Assembly (NCBI GenBank): GCA_964627995.1
Contig: CAZVLN010000001.1
Span: forward strand, 62,001 to 126,000
From: JAWLFI01 sp964627995
GTDB taxonomy: Bacteria; Bacteroidota; Bacteroidia; Chitinophagales; Saprospiraceae
Reading direction: 5' to 3'
DNA length: 64,000 bases
In this document: piece after piece, positions 26,442-35,242 of the stretch
Numbering within the stretch: the first letter of the stretch is position 1
How the letters are laid out: the number at the start of each line of letters is the position of its first letter
Program-made: the position numbers and the translations under genes
The notes under the pieces: model-generated
What the model was told of the DNA's origin: nothing
The model's input: the letters and a program-made list of their open reading frames with translations, nothing else
The model's database searches: none

Positions 26442-27902
26442 TCAATAAAACCGAGGGCGTCTAACATTCGCTATATGCTTGGCCAACCTGACCACTTGAC
26501 AACAATAACCAAATTCGTTATCATACCAAGCATAAACCATGGCAGATTTACCATCCTCCGAGATGGAATTGCTTGGGCTGTCTACAACAGAAGTACTTGT
26601 CATACCAACAGCGCTTGTGGATACATACTCAGTATCAGTGGAAAAGTGAATTTGTTCAATGAAATTCCCCTCCAAGGATGCGTTTCTTAAAAGATTATTC
26701 AAATCATCTAAGCTGCTTGGGTTTTTTAGGTGAAAATTCATGATAGCAAGAGATACATTGGGGGTAGGGACTCGAACAGCATTTCCAGTAAGAACACCCT
26801 TTAAATGGGGCAACACACTCGAAACAGCTTTGGCTGCACCAGTCGTAGTTAGCACCATGTTAAGTGCTGCAGCTCGACCGCGCCTAGGCTTTTTGTGGAA
26901 ATTATCTAAGAGATTTTGATCACTAGTATATGCATGGATAGTTTCAATGTGGCCTTTTTCAATACCAATTGAATCATCTATTGTTTTGATAATGGGAACA
27001 ATAGCATTTGTAGTGCACGATGCTGCACTCACGATTTTCTGCCCGTCTGCCTCGGATTGATTTGCTCCGTAAACTATATTGACTATATCTTTGCCTGGGG
27101 CAGTAAGCATCACATTTGAAACTCCTGGCTGCAGATGTTGACTTAAGCCCTCTTTGTCTCTCCATACTCCCGTATTGTCAATCAGAACTGCATCCCTAAT
27201 ACCATATTCAGTATAGTCAATAGTATCTGGTCGATTCGAGAAAATAAAATTTATTCGACTGCCATTCACCACTATAGATGATTTTTCGGCATCGACACTT
27301 ACAGTACCTTGAAAATCACCGTGAACAGAGTCAGACAGCAACAGTGCCGCCCTTTTTTCAAGTTCAGCTTCAACGCTTTTCATCTTGCCCCTTAGCACAA
27401 CCGCTTTTAATAACAGTTGATCCCCTCTTCCCGTTGTAGAAATAATGCGGCGCGCCAACAACCTACCAATCCGACCGAATCCATATAGAATAACATCTCT
27501 TGGTTCAACAGCAGTATTAAGGTCTCCACTAAGGTTTTTTAAACAATGATCAACATATGAAGGGCAATATAATTCAGCATTTGATTCTATTTCGGCAGCC
27601 ATTTTACCAATGTCAAGCTTCATGGGTTTTAAATCGTGGCGATCATAAATATGCTTAGCAATTTCCAGAGTAGTTTCGATAGAAATATCCTGATCGATAT
27701 AGTTTCTGGCAATTTTATGATCATGCAAGACTTCACTAGGCCGAGAATCGTAGATATCTCTTCGAAATAAAACCAATTCAATTCCCTTGTCAAATCTAAG
27801 ATCACCAACGATTTTAAGTAATTTCAGAGCCGACTTCTCTTTTTTGCGCCAGTCTGATAAGGTATGATCGCGCTGTGTCTGCAATTCATGTACTTCACTC
27901 AT
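26442..27902 (-). CDS. gap: glyceraldehyde-3-phosphate dehydrogenase with N-terminal extension
   Basis: 486 aa from the ATG at 27902. The first 135 residues form an extension with no recognised domain. The NAD-binding domain then begins VILYGFGRIGRLLARRI, and the catalytic Cys lies in SAASCTTNAIVPI (near residue 313) with HAYTSDQNLLDN and YDNEFGYCCQV following. It catalyses oxidation of glyceraldehyde-3-phosphate. This long form occurs alongside the ordinary 335-aa GAPDH in many Bacteroidota; which direction it serves is not shown by sequence. A -7 box at 27923-27930 lies inside the longer open frame and supports the ATG at 27902. Confidence 0.93.
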   Translation of the reverse strand: MSEVHELQTQRDHTLSDWRKKEKSALKLLKIVGDLRFDKGIELVLFRRDIYDSRPSEVLHDHKIARNYIDQDISIETTLEIAKHIYDRHDLKPMKLDIGKMAAEIESNAELYCPSYVDHCLKNLSGDLNTAVEPRDVILYGFGRIGRLLARRIISTTGRGDQLLLKAVVLRGKMKSVEAELEKRAALLLSDSVHGDFQGTVSVDAEKSSIVVNGSRINFIFSNRPDTIDYTEYGIRDAVLIDNTGVWRDKEGLSQHLQPGVSNVMLTAPGKDIVNIVYGANQSEADGQKIVSAASCTTNAIVPIIKTIDDSIGIEKGHIETIHAYTSDQNLLDNFHKKPRRGRAAALNMVLTTTGAAKAVSSVLPHLKGVLTGNAVRVPTPNVSLAIMNFHLKNPSSLDDLNNLLRNASLEGNFIEQIHFSTDTEYVSTSAVGMTSTSVVDSPSNSISEDGKSAMVYAWYDNEFGYCCQVVRLAKHIANVRRPRFY

Positions 27903-27922
27903 AGGGGGAATATTAATTTTTT

Positions 27923-27930
27923 CAAATATA
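27923..27930 (-). promoter_or_regulatory. -7 box of the long GAPDH gene
   Basis: Minus-strand TATATTTG matches TAnnTTTG, 20 nt before the ATG. A TTTG occurs upstream with only 14 nt spacing, so the -33 element is uncertain. Confidence 0.45.
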
Positions 27931-27985
27931 ACATTTATAGGTTTCAAAGGAAAGAAGATAAAGCCAATAACTCCTTATTGGAATT

Positions 27986-28957
27986 TTAAGACTCTGATGA
28001 TTCTTCTTTTGTATCATCTGCTTCAGTTAAGTTTTCTGCATCATTTAAAAACAGTAGTGAAGATTCCTTTTCCCACTTTTCAAGCATTTTCATGCCTTGG
28101 TCTTCAAATACTCCTTGTTGTAAATCCACACTATCCATTATACCACTTGATAATTCCATAAACCGCTCCATCTCACCAACTTTGTGTGCAACATCATCTG
28201 CAATCACTTCAATAGCCTCATCAAACATTACTTTTTTATCATTGTCTCCCTGAATGACATTCATAGCAGATTGCATCGCACTATGGGAGGCTTTAATTGC
28301 TTTACGTTCCTCTTCTTTAACCTTAATTTGATCCCGAGTATCCTCTAATAAAATTTCAGAATTACTATACATTTTATTCAATACCCGCTGTAAAATTTCT
28401 AGCTTATTCCTTAGGCTCTCATATTTTTCATTCGACTCCTTTAAACGCGCTGCCTTTCGAGAGGCAAGAACCATTTGCTTCTCCATTTTCTTTTCTTTCG
28501 CTTTACTGGCCATTGCAAGCTGATTATCAACCTCCCCTTCATTTTTTTTAATTAGCGTACTTAATTTATGTAATTGGCCCTGGACAGTTCCGAGTTGGTC
28601 GCTCATTTGACTTAGATTCTTCTCTAAATCCCTGACATAGTTTTTTAAAATACCTATGGGATCTATAGTTATAAACCAACTTGTTATGGACCTAATCGTA
28701 CTTTTGTACATAAATCCTAAGAGTGTGCGCATCCGCGGATCAAAAACCATGTAAAGTAGGGCAGCTAAAACCAACAACATTAATGTCAAGTACAGCGCAT
28801 TCTCGGCTAACTCAATCAAGGCAGGCATAACCCTATATAAGCCATATACACTAGCACCCAAAAGAACAAGCAGAAAAACAGTACCAAAGATACCATCAGG
28901 GCGCTTATAATAGGGTTTGCGTTTAAAATTTTTATTGATAGGTTGAGGATAGCTCAT
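27986..28957 (-). CDS. membrane-anchored coiled-coil protein, PspA-like (paralogue of 44861-45847)
   Basis: 323 aa. Two hydrophobic segments (about residues 25-47 and 53-71) are followed by SWFITIDPIGILKNYVRDLE and then a long coiled coil (about 110-250) of charged heptads. The conserved C-terminal part reads KASHSAMQSAMN, IEVIADDVAHKVGEMERFM and a short acidic tail. The gene at 44861 has the same plan with the same landmark phrases. The coiled-coil layout after SWFxTIDP resembles PspA/Vipp1 (ESCRT-III-like) helices, but with an N-terminal membrane anchor; this is inference. Function unknown. Monocistronic between gap and the yheT-like gene. Confidence 0.75.
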   Translation of the reverse strand: MSYPQPINKNFKRKPYYKRPDGIFGTVFLLVLLGASVYGLYRVMPALIELAENALYLTLMLLVLAALLYMVFDPRMRTLLGFMYKSTIRSITSWFITIDPIGILKNYVRDLEKNLSQMSDQLGTVQGQLHKLSTLIKKNEGEVDNQLAMASKAKEKKMEKQMVLASRKAARLKESNEKYESLRNKLEILQRVLNKMYSNSEILLEDTRDQIKVKEEERKAIKASHSAMQSAMNVIQGDNDKKVMFDEAIEVIADDVAHKVGEMERFMELSSGIMDSVDLQQGVFEDQGMKMLEKWEKESSLLFLNDAENLTEADDTKEESSES

Positions 28958-29104
28958 GGCGTTTCAAATTTTCTACCGATTCGGCTCTATTTAAACACTA
29001 AAATAAATTCTTTTTTATGAAAAAACGGATTCTTTATATAGAGTGCCCAAAATAATCGGCAGACCGCAGTATTTTAGTCTTCTCCGCTTTATATCTAATG
29101 GGAT

Positions 29105-30082
29105 TTATTTTATCTTCTCTTTAATAAATTGATGTGCTATCTCCTCTGCAAAAGAAGGGCCTTTCAGCGGGTGGCGAAGAAAGCCTACATGACCTCCAAA
29201 TGCCGGGAAACAAAAATTCAAAAAACTATTCTGCCTGATTTGGTCTTCCGGGTAGTCAGAAGAACTAAGGATGGGGTCATCTAAGGCACTTAAAAGTAGT
29301 GTTGGAATTTGAATATTATCTATCCGTTCTGTTGCCGAACAAAACTTATAAAACTCTTCTGCACTGCCGAGGCCATTTAGCGGGGCAGAAAATCGCTCAT
29401 CGAACTCTAGCCATGTGTCAACTTCATCAATACCTTGCGTGTCTAGAAAACCTGGGAATTGAGTGGCCTTTAACTTTATTTTCTTTCTTAATTTCTTCAA
29501 AAAGTAGTTTCCATATAGTTTTTTGAAGCCCACCTCCAAATTGCGAGATGCAGCTTTAATATCACATGGGGATGATATCGCCACAGCAGCACGAACGGGG
29601 GAATCTATTTCATCTCCTTTGCGCCCTAACCAATTTAGAATAATAGCCCCGCCCATTGAAAATCCAACAAGTACAATGTCACTATATTCTTTTGCAACTT
29701 CTCGAATGACAAAATCTAAATCCAACACATCGCCATGCGAATAGAGTTTTGGCATTTTATTCATTTCTCCAGAACAAGACCTGCTATTCCACGCTATAAC
29801 ATCCCAGCCTGCAGAAAAAAAGTGATGAGCTGAAGTATTAATATAAGGTCTTCGGCTACTGCCTTCGAGACCGTGACCCAGAATAATTACTTTTTTATGC
29901 CCGTTTCTAAGAAAGTCAATATCGATGAAGTCCCCATCAGGCGTATTCCAACGCTCTCTTTCATAGGGTACTGGTGGTGTGTTTAAGAACTTAGAGGCGT
30001 AGATGGTATGAATATGGCCGTTTTTCAACCAAAAAGGCGGCCTATATTCCCTCGCTTTTGATTGCAGCTTTGCTTGATTCAT
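29105..30082 (-). CDS. YheT family alpha/beta hydrolase
   Basis: 325 aa. The N-terminus REYRPPFWLKNGHIHTIYAS is the YheT/EMB8 hallmark. The nucleophile elbow is VGFSMGGAI (Ser near residue 140), LGHGLEGSSRRPY gives the oxyanion region, and FGGHVGFLRHP supplies the catalytic His. An esterase or lipase of unknown substrate, probably cytoplasmic or membrane-peripheral. The ATG overlaps the gpsA stop by 1 nt (TAATG), so it is co-translated with gpsA, hinting at lipid metabolism. Confidence 0.88.
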   Translation of the reverse strand: MNQAKLQSKAREYRPPFWLKNGHIHTIYASKFLNTPPVPYERERWNTPDGDFIDIDFLRNGHKKVIILGHGLEGSSRRPYINTSAHHFFSAGWDVIAWNSRSCSGEMNKMPKLYSHGDVLDLDFVIREVAKEYSDIVLVGFSMGGAIILNWLGRKGDEIDSPVRAAVAISSPCDIKAASRNLEVGFKKLYGNYFLKKLRKKIKLKATQFPGFLDTQGIDEVDTWLEFDERFSAPLNGLGSAEEFYKFCSATERIDNIQIPTLLLSALDDPILSSSDYPEDQIRQNSFLNFCFPAFGGHVGFLRHPLKGPSFAEEIAHQFIKEKIK

Positions 30083-31122
30083 TATAAGAAATCTACGTCA
30101 GGAGCGAAAGGATAACGCATGAGATAATTAATTGATCGGGATATATCGAAACCTTCGAAAACCACTCGGTATAAGACGCTCATGATGGGTACCTGAACAT
30201 CGTAACGTTCAGCAAGGGTCACAGCGATTTTTAAAGTGCGGATTCCCTCAGCTACTTCGTCCATATCTGAAAGTATTGTGTCCAAGTCATCTCCCTGCCC
30301 GAGTCTATATCCAACGGAATAATTTCTACTTTTAGAGCTTGTTGCTGTTGCAATAAGGTCTCCAATTCCAGCAGTTCCGAGAAATGCTCGACTATCTGAA
30401 CCTACTGCTTTTCCTAAATAAATCATTTCTCTCAGTCCTCTTGTGATAAGCATAGCCTGAATATTCTTCCCCAATCCTCGCCCATCAAGCATTCCCGTAC
30501 CTAATGCGATTATATTTTTCAGAGCACCCGCCAGTTCAGCTCCTCTCATATCATGGGATCCAAAAACAAAGAAGGTTTCGCTGTTTAGGGCGTGTTGCCC
30601 CATTTCAATTAATTCATCATAGGGACTAGCGATAACAGAGGCTGTGGGAAACCCCTCCTGAATTTCTTTAGCTAAATTAGGACCCGCTAAACAACCTACT
30701 CTGCGCACGACTGATTCTTCTAAAATCACTTCACTCATCGTACGAATTTTAAACTCTGAATCAGATTCGTCTATACCTTCGGATTGATCATGACTTTTAA
30801 TATCAAAGCCTTTGGTGCAATGAATCATCATATGAGATGGACGCAAGTAGGGGCTAAAGTCTTGAATCATTGAACTGAAGTTCTTGGAAGGAACAGCAGG
30901 AAATATGAGCCGGACCTTTTCGCAAAATTTGGATATATCAGAAGTCGCACGGATGTCTGGTGAAAAGCTAATTCCCCTACTTTGATGGGTTTGGTTTATT
31001 TCACGTTCCTGACCCTGCGAACGCACATAAATCAGAACGTTTTGTTTTTTTGACAATAACATGGCCATTGTAAGTCCAAAACTACCAGCTCCTATGACTC
31101 CAGGAGGAAAACTTTGAGTCAT
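30082..31122 (-). CDS. gpsA: NAD(P)H-dependent glycerol-3-phosphate dehydrogenase
   Basis: A 346-aa enzyme reducing dihydroxyacetone phosphate to sn-glycerol-3-phosphate for phospholipid synthesis. The dinucleotide motif GVIGAGSFGLTMA opens the protein. CTKGFD, LAGPNLAKEI, GALKNIIALGTGMLDG (catalytic Lys) and GTAGIGDLIATATSSKSRN are diagnostic. Preceded by the DUF6438 lipoprotein gene (2-nt gap) and yidC, forming a yidC-DUF6438-gpsA-yheT operon on the minus strand. Confidence 0.95.
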   Translation of the reverse strand: MTQSFPPGVIGAGSFGLTMAMLLSKKQNVLIYVRSQGQEREINQTHQSRGISFSPDIRATSDISKFCEKVRLIFPAVPSKNFSSMIQDFSPYLRPSHMMIHCTKGFDIKSHDQSEGIDESDSEFKIRTMSEVILEESVVRRVGCLAGPNLAKEIQEGFPTASVIASPYDELIEMGQHALNSETFFVFGSHDMRGAELAGALKNIIALGTGMLDGRGLGKNIQAMLITRGLREMIYLGKAVGSDSRAFLGTAGIGDLIATATSSKSRNYSVGYRLGQGDDLDTILSDMDEVAEGIRTLKIAVTLAERYDVQVPIMSVLYRVVFEGFDISRSINYLMRYPFAPDVDFL

Positions 31123-31124
31123 GA

Positions 31125-31745
31125 TTAGTCTTTTTTGGTCACCTGCTGCCAGTTCAATTGTTCAAATTCTCTTTCGACAAAATAAATGAGATTTCTTAAT
31201 TCTTCAGGAGCCCCATGATTAATCGCGATGAAGTTTCGTTTCTTTCCATTTTCACTAAATACATAGGTCCAGGGCGCGTCAAGAATTATTTCTTCTTGAT
31301 TATCGGGATATCTTTCATTTAAATCATAAAATTCCATACTCATCATCTTCTCATCAAGTGCTTCAATAATGCGTTTGTGAATTCTGGCCTCGTAATGTCC
31401 TATGCGCTCTACATCCTGCTTTCCATGGTACATCACTTCTCCACTTGCTAAAATTGTAGCTGTAAAGACAGGACAATTTCCAAAACAAGCTGTTTTTACC
31501 AAATGAATTACTGTATCGGGATTAGAGACAAATGGATTTCGGCGAACCTTTGACGAATTACCGGCCTCTGCATTCGAATTTTGATACACCTCAATACTGT
31601 TATTCGTTTCATTAGTTGCTGTTTGGGCAACCGGTTCTGTCTGCTTTGGAGATTCTACCGATTCATTAGCCTGGCGATTGCAAGAAAACAGGATAATCAA
31701 ACTAAATAGGATATACGTTTTAGTGACAATTTGCCATTTCATCAT
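31125..31745 (-). CDS. DUF6438 domain lipoprotein
   Basis: 206 aa. An N-terminal hydrophobic run ends IILFSC near residue 22, a good lipobox. A low-complexity polar linker (Gln, Glu, Asn, Ser) follows. From about residue 75 VIHLVKTACFGNCPVFTATI and GEVMYHGKQDVERIGHYEARI match the DUF6438 fold, with the conserved CxGxCP pair that could form a disulphide. Function unknown; probably an outer-membrane lipoprotein. Its ATG overlaps the yidC stop (TAATG at 31745), with a second Met at 31742. Confidence 0.85.
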   Translation of the reverse strand: MMKWQIVTKTYILFSLIILFSCNRQANESVESPKQTEPVAQTATNETNNSIEVYQNSNAEAGNSSKVRRNPFVSNPDTVIHLVKTACFGNCPVFTATILASGEVMYHGKQDVERIGHYEARIHKRIIEALDEKMMSMEFYDLNERYPDNQEEIILDAPWTYVFSENGKKRNFIAINHGAPEELRNLIYFVEREFEQLNWQQVTKKD

Positions 31746-33586
31746 TATTTCTTTCCTTTCTTTTTATCTTGAATTTTTCTTTGTTCTTCCATTGCCTTCT
31801 CTAAACGAGCTCTAAATCCGCTCTTTTTCTTTGGCTTTTCTTTATTCCGATTCAGTTCGGCCTTAATCTTCGCATCGTTAAATATAAATGACTTCGTAAT
31901 TGCGGTCTGAGAAATATTGAAAATATTTGAAAATAGCAGATAGCATGTCAATCCTGAAGAATAACTATTTAAGAAAAATAGAAACATCACTGGCATTAAA
32001 TACTGCATGTATTTCATCATAGGATTTGACTGCATCATGGATGTATCCATATTACGCATATTATACATTGTATAACCAAAAAGTGACACAGCCCATAAAA
32101 GGGTAAACAAACTTATATGAGACCCGTAGGCCGGAATGTGAAAGGGTAGCTCGTAAAATACATCATAAGTTGATAAGTCCTCTGCCCATAAAAAGCTTTC
32201 CTGCCTAAACTCAATGGAGGCAGGGAAAAACCGGTAAAGCGCAAACCAAATGGGCATCTGCAAAACCATTGGCATACATCCACCCAGCGGGTTAACCCCA
32301 AACTCGCGGTACAACTTCATGGTCTCCATTTGCTGGGTGCTAGAGTCATCTTTATTTTTCTCTTTTATTTTAGCTATCTCTGGCTTCAAGGCAGCCATTT
32401 TGGCTTGCGAGTGCAGCATTTTGTATGTCAGCGGATAGAGAGCAAATTTTATTACAAAGGTTAAAATGATAATCGCTATACCTAAGCTTCCCAAATAAGT
32501 GGAGAAAAAGGCAAAAACAGGTCGAATGACCCACCGGTTTATCGTTCCAAATATGCTCCATCCATAGGGAATCACATCTTCCAGTTCATGCCCCATTGCT
32601 TTCATCGCCTCGAAGTCGTTCGGCCCCACGTACATCTTCTGGTCGATTTGACCTGATTTCGGGTTTGTAATCTCATGGACCAGAGACGTACGGGCTATTT
32701 TAAGCTTATCTTCTTCATTTTCCAGGTTTTGAATGTCAAGCTCACCGCCATTGTAGGAACTCTGGGAAATGAAAGTGGAATTAAAAAATTGGTTGGCATG
32801 AGAAATCCAATTTAAACTCTCCTCAATATTTTCTTGATCATCAGCCGTCCATGAAAGTGTGGTGGGTGACTCCTCGGCAAGCTTGTAGTGTACAGTGGTA
32901 TAAGTTTCTTCATATCCATCAGGCTTCTCATGGCGTTCCAAAACGTTTATCCAGTTGAACTGTATTTTTCCTTGAGGTTGAATGTAAGTATCCAAACCGG
33001 AGAACTCCGTTTGAAAGTCAACTTCATACCCGGATTCGGCAAGAATATAACGGAAGGTCATTTGACCTCCTTGAGGTAAATTCGCACGGAGTTCTAGTAG
33101 ACGGTCGTTGGACGTTTGATTCTCAAAAACTAAGTCGCCCGTGTTTATATAACCTCCACCTGCCTTTGGAATAATATATTCATACCGATGTTGAGGGTCA
33201 TTCATCAAACTCAAGGGAGCGTAGTATTCTTCACCGTTTTGGTCTATCGCTACTCGATCATACCCCTTTATTCTCGCCTCTTCAATGAATCCGCCAAAAT
33301 TGGAAATTGATAGCGCCAATTGCTCATTGCTGAGTGTATAACTTTCCTTCTCTACTTTATTGAGTAGTGTATCCGTTTTTTGATTTTGCGTTGTGTCACT
33401 TGAGCCCTGTAAGAGCTTTTCTTGATCTTCACCTTCAGTAGGAATATTGGCTTGCTCCAGCATTTCTATAGAGTCCTGTAATCGCTGCTGCTCAGCCAAT
33501 TCTTCTTGTGTAGGTGCGTTTATTTGGGCCCATAAATAGAATAAGCCAAAAATAAGTATGATTCCTATAACGGTATTTCTATCCAT
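31745..33586 (-). CDS. yidC: membrane protein insertase YidC
   Basis: 613 aa. An N-terminal membrane segment (TVIGIILIFGLFYLWAQI) is followed by a large periplasmic beta-sandwich domain (about residues 70-340). The conserved Oxa1-type core then contains SLGIAIIILTFVIKFALYPL, REFGVNPLGGCMPMVLQMPI and LTCYLLFSNIFNISQ. A basic cytoplasmic tail (KKKSGFRARLEKA to the end) can touch ribosomes. It inserts and folds inner-membrane proteins with or without SecYEG. The ffh gene, its partner in the targeting pathway, diverges 258 bp upstream. Confidence 0.97.
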   Translation of the reverse strand: MDRNTVIGIILIFGLFYLWAQINAPTQEELAEQQRLQDSIEMLEQANIPTEGEDQEKLLQGSSDTTQNQKTDTLLNKVEKESYTLSNEQLALSISNFGGFIEEARIKGYDRVAIDQNGEEYYAPLSLMNDPQHRYEYIIPKAGGGYINTGDLVFENQTSNDRLLELRANLPQGGQMTFRYILAESGYEVDFQTEFSGLDTYIQPQGKIQFNWINVLERHEKPDGYEETYTTVHYKLAEESPTTLSWTADDQENIEESLNWISHANQFFNSTFISQSSYNGGELDIQNLENEEDKLKIARTSLVHEITNPKSGQIDQKMYVGPNDFEAMKAMGHELEDVIPYGWSIFGTINRWVIRPVFAFFSTYLGSLGIAIIILTFVIKFALYPLTYKMLHSQAKMAALKPEIAKIKEKNKDDSSTQQMETMKLYREFGVNPLGGCMPMVLQMPIWFALYRFFPASIEFRQESFLWAEDLSTYDVFYELPFHIPAYGSHISLFTLLWAVSLFGYTMYNMRNMDTSMMQSNPMMKYMQYLMPVMFLFFLNSYSSGLTCYLLFSNIFNISQTAITKSFIFNDAKIKAELNRNKEKPKKKSGFRARLEKAMEEQRKIQDKKKGKK

Positions 33587-33631
33587 AATGTAAAACAGTA
33601 TAATCTGCGTTAGACGTCTATATTAAGAATC

Positions 33632-33663
33632 CAAAAGTACGTATCTTTATAATTCTATCCCAA
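33632..33663 (-). promoter_or_regulatory. yidC promoter (TTG-N21-TACTTTTG)
   Basis: Minus-strand TTG at 33663-33661, 21 nt, then TACTTTTG at 33639-33632. Same -7 octamer and spacing as the topA promoter. It lies about 45 nt upstream of the yidC ATG. Confidence 0.6.
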
Positions 33664-33807
33664 GATTACTTTTAGATTAGCCTAAAGAGTTTTTATTCCC
33701 CCCTGCCCCTACCAGTAATTGGGCCTTTTTTCTTGCCCTCATATACTTTTTACTCTGATGTTAGCCTTTAATGATAGGATGCCACAAATAGTCACCTAAT
33801 TTTTCAT

Positions 33808-33815
33808 TAATTTTG
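33808..33815 (+). promoter_or_regulatory. -7 box of ffh promoter
   Basis: TAATTTTG matches TAnnTTTG, 29 nt before the ffh ATG. No -33 TTG at the expected distance. Confidence 0.4.
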
Positions 33816-33844
33816 TAATTCTTAGATTCAAAAAATGATAATAT

Positions 33845-35179
33845 ATGTTTGATAATTTAACTGATCGCTTAGAGGGAGCGTTTAAATCTCTAAAAGGCGA
33901 ACATAAACTGACAGAGCTAAATGTAGCCCAGTCTATAAAAGAGATACGTCGAGCTCTGGTTGCGGCGGATGTAAATTATAAAATTGCCAAACAATTTACC
34001 GAAGAAGTAAAAGAGGAAGCATTAGGACAACGAAATGTCCTAAAAGCTGTCAAACCCGGCGAATTGATGGTTAAAATTGTTCAGGATCACCTCTCTGATC
34101 TCATGGGTGGGGAGAAAGTGGACATTAATCTCGAAGGCAAACCTGCCGTAATCCTAATTGCTGGCCTGCAAGGATCTGGTAAGACCACCTTTTCAGGAAA
34201 ATTAGCTCTGCATTTAAAAGCAAAGAAAAATAAAAAACCGCTGCTCGTAGCCTGCGATGTGTATCGTCCTGCTGCGATTGACCAACTAACGGTCATATCA
34301 GAACAAATCAATGTTCCAATATTTAAGGACATAGAGGATAAAGATCCGCTTTCCATTGCAAAACGGGCAATTGAGCATGCAAAGGAAAACCACAATGATG
34401 TAGTTATTGTAGATACAGCCGGACGACTTTCTATCGATGAAAAAATGATGGAAGAAATATCTGGACTCAAAAAAGGCCTGGATCCATCTGAAACTTTGTT
34501 TGTCGTAGACTCCATGACTGGACAGGACGCTGTTAATACGGCAGAGAATTTTAATAAACGAATTGATTACGACGGTGTAGTTCTGACAAAACTCGATGGA
34601 GATACACGAGGGGGAGCCGCTCTTTCTATAAAGTATGTGGTAGGAAAACCTATCAAGTTTGTAAGCGCCGGAGAAAAGATGGATACCCTGGATGTATTCC
34701 ATCCCGACCGAATGTCTCAGCGTATACTCGGGATGGGTGATATTACTTCCTTTGTAGAAAAAGCGCAGGAGCAGTTTGACGAAAAAGAAGCCCGCAAACT
34801 CGAGCGAAAAATCAAAAAGAATAAATTTGATTTTAATGACTTTCTCACCCAGTTAAATCAAATTCGAAAAATGGGAGACTTGAAAAGTCTAATGGGGATG
34901 ATTCCGGGCATGAGTAAAATGACAAAAAATATGGATATTGATGATTCGGCATTTAACAAAACCGAAGCCATAATTTTATCCATGACACCCGATGAGCGGG
35001 GAAATCCAGAATTGCTAAACATTAGTCGAAAACGTAGAATTGCAAAAGGATCAGGCCACAAAATGCATGAAGTCAACCAGTTCATTAAACAGTTTCATCA
35101 AATGAAAAAAATGATGAATATGATGAGCAAAGGAAAGAATATGAATAATCTACTAAGTCGAATGAAGGGCCAGATGTAA
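33845..35179 (+). CDS. ffh: signal recognition particle protein Ffh
   Basis: 444 aa. N domain, then the SRP GTPase with G1 AGLQGSGKTTFSGKL, DVYRPAAIDQL, G3 VDTAGRL and G4 TKLDGDTRGGAALS. The M domain (about residues 300-444) is methionine-rich (MGMIPGMSKM, HQMKKMMNMMSKGKNM) and binds the signal peptide and 4.5S RNA. It targets nascent inner-membrane proteins to FtsY. Diverges from yidC. The downstream adenine deaminase gene starts 63 nt later. Confidence 0.97.
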   Translation: MFDNLTDRLEGAFKSLKGEHKLTELNVAQSIKEIRRALVAADVNYKIAKQFTEEVKEEALGQRNVLKAVKPGELMVKIVQDHLSDLMGGEKVDINLEGKPAVILIAGLQGSGKTTFSGKLALHLKAKKNKKPLLVACDVYRPAAIDQLTVISEQINVPIFKDIEDKDPLSIAKRAIEHAKENHNDVVIVDTAGRLSIDEKMMEEISGLKKGLDPSETLFVVDSMTGQDAVNTAENFNKRIDYDGVVLTKLDGDTRGGAALSIKYVVGKPIKFVSAGEKMDTLDVFHPDRMSQRILGMGDITSFVEKAQEQFDEKEARKLERKIKKNKFDFNDFLTQLNQIRKMGDLKSLMGMIPGMSKMTKNMDIDDSAFNKTEAIILSMTPDERGNPELLNISRKRRIAKGSGHKMHEVNQFIKQFHQMKKMMNMMSKGKNMNNLLSRMKGQM

Positions 35180-35242
35180 ATCGCGGTTTTTAAAATTATG
35201 GCTGTGAAATTTTAACTCAGCCGGTCTGAATTCCTTCCCACT

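Noticed and set aside
34087..34515. 142-codon open frame opposite ffh
   Set aside because: Antisense of the conserved SRP GTPase domain; no independent signals.
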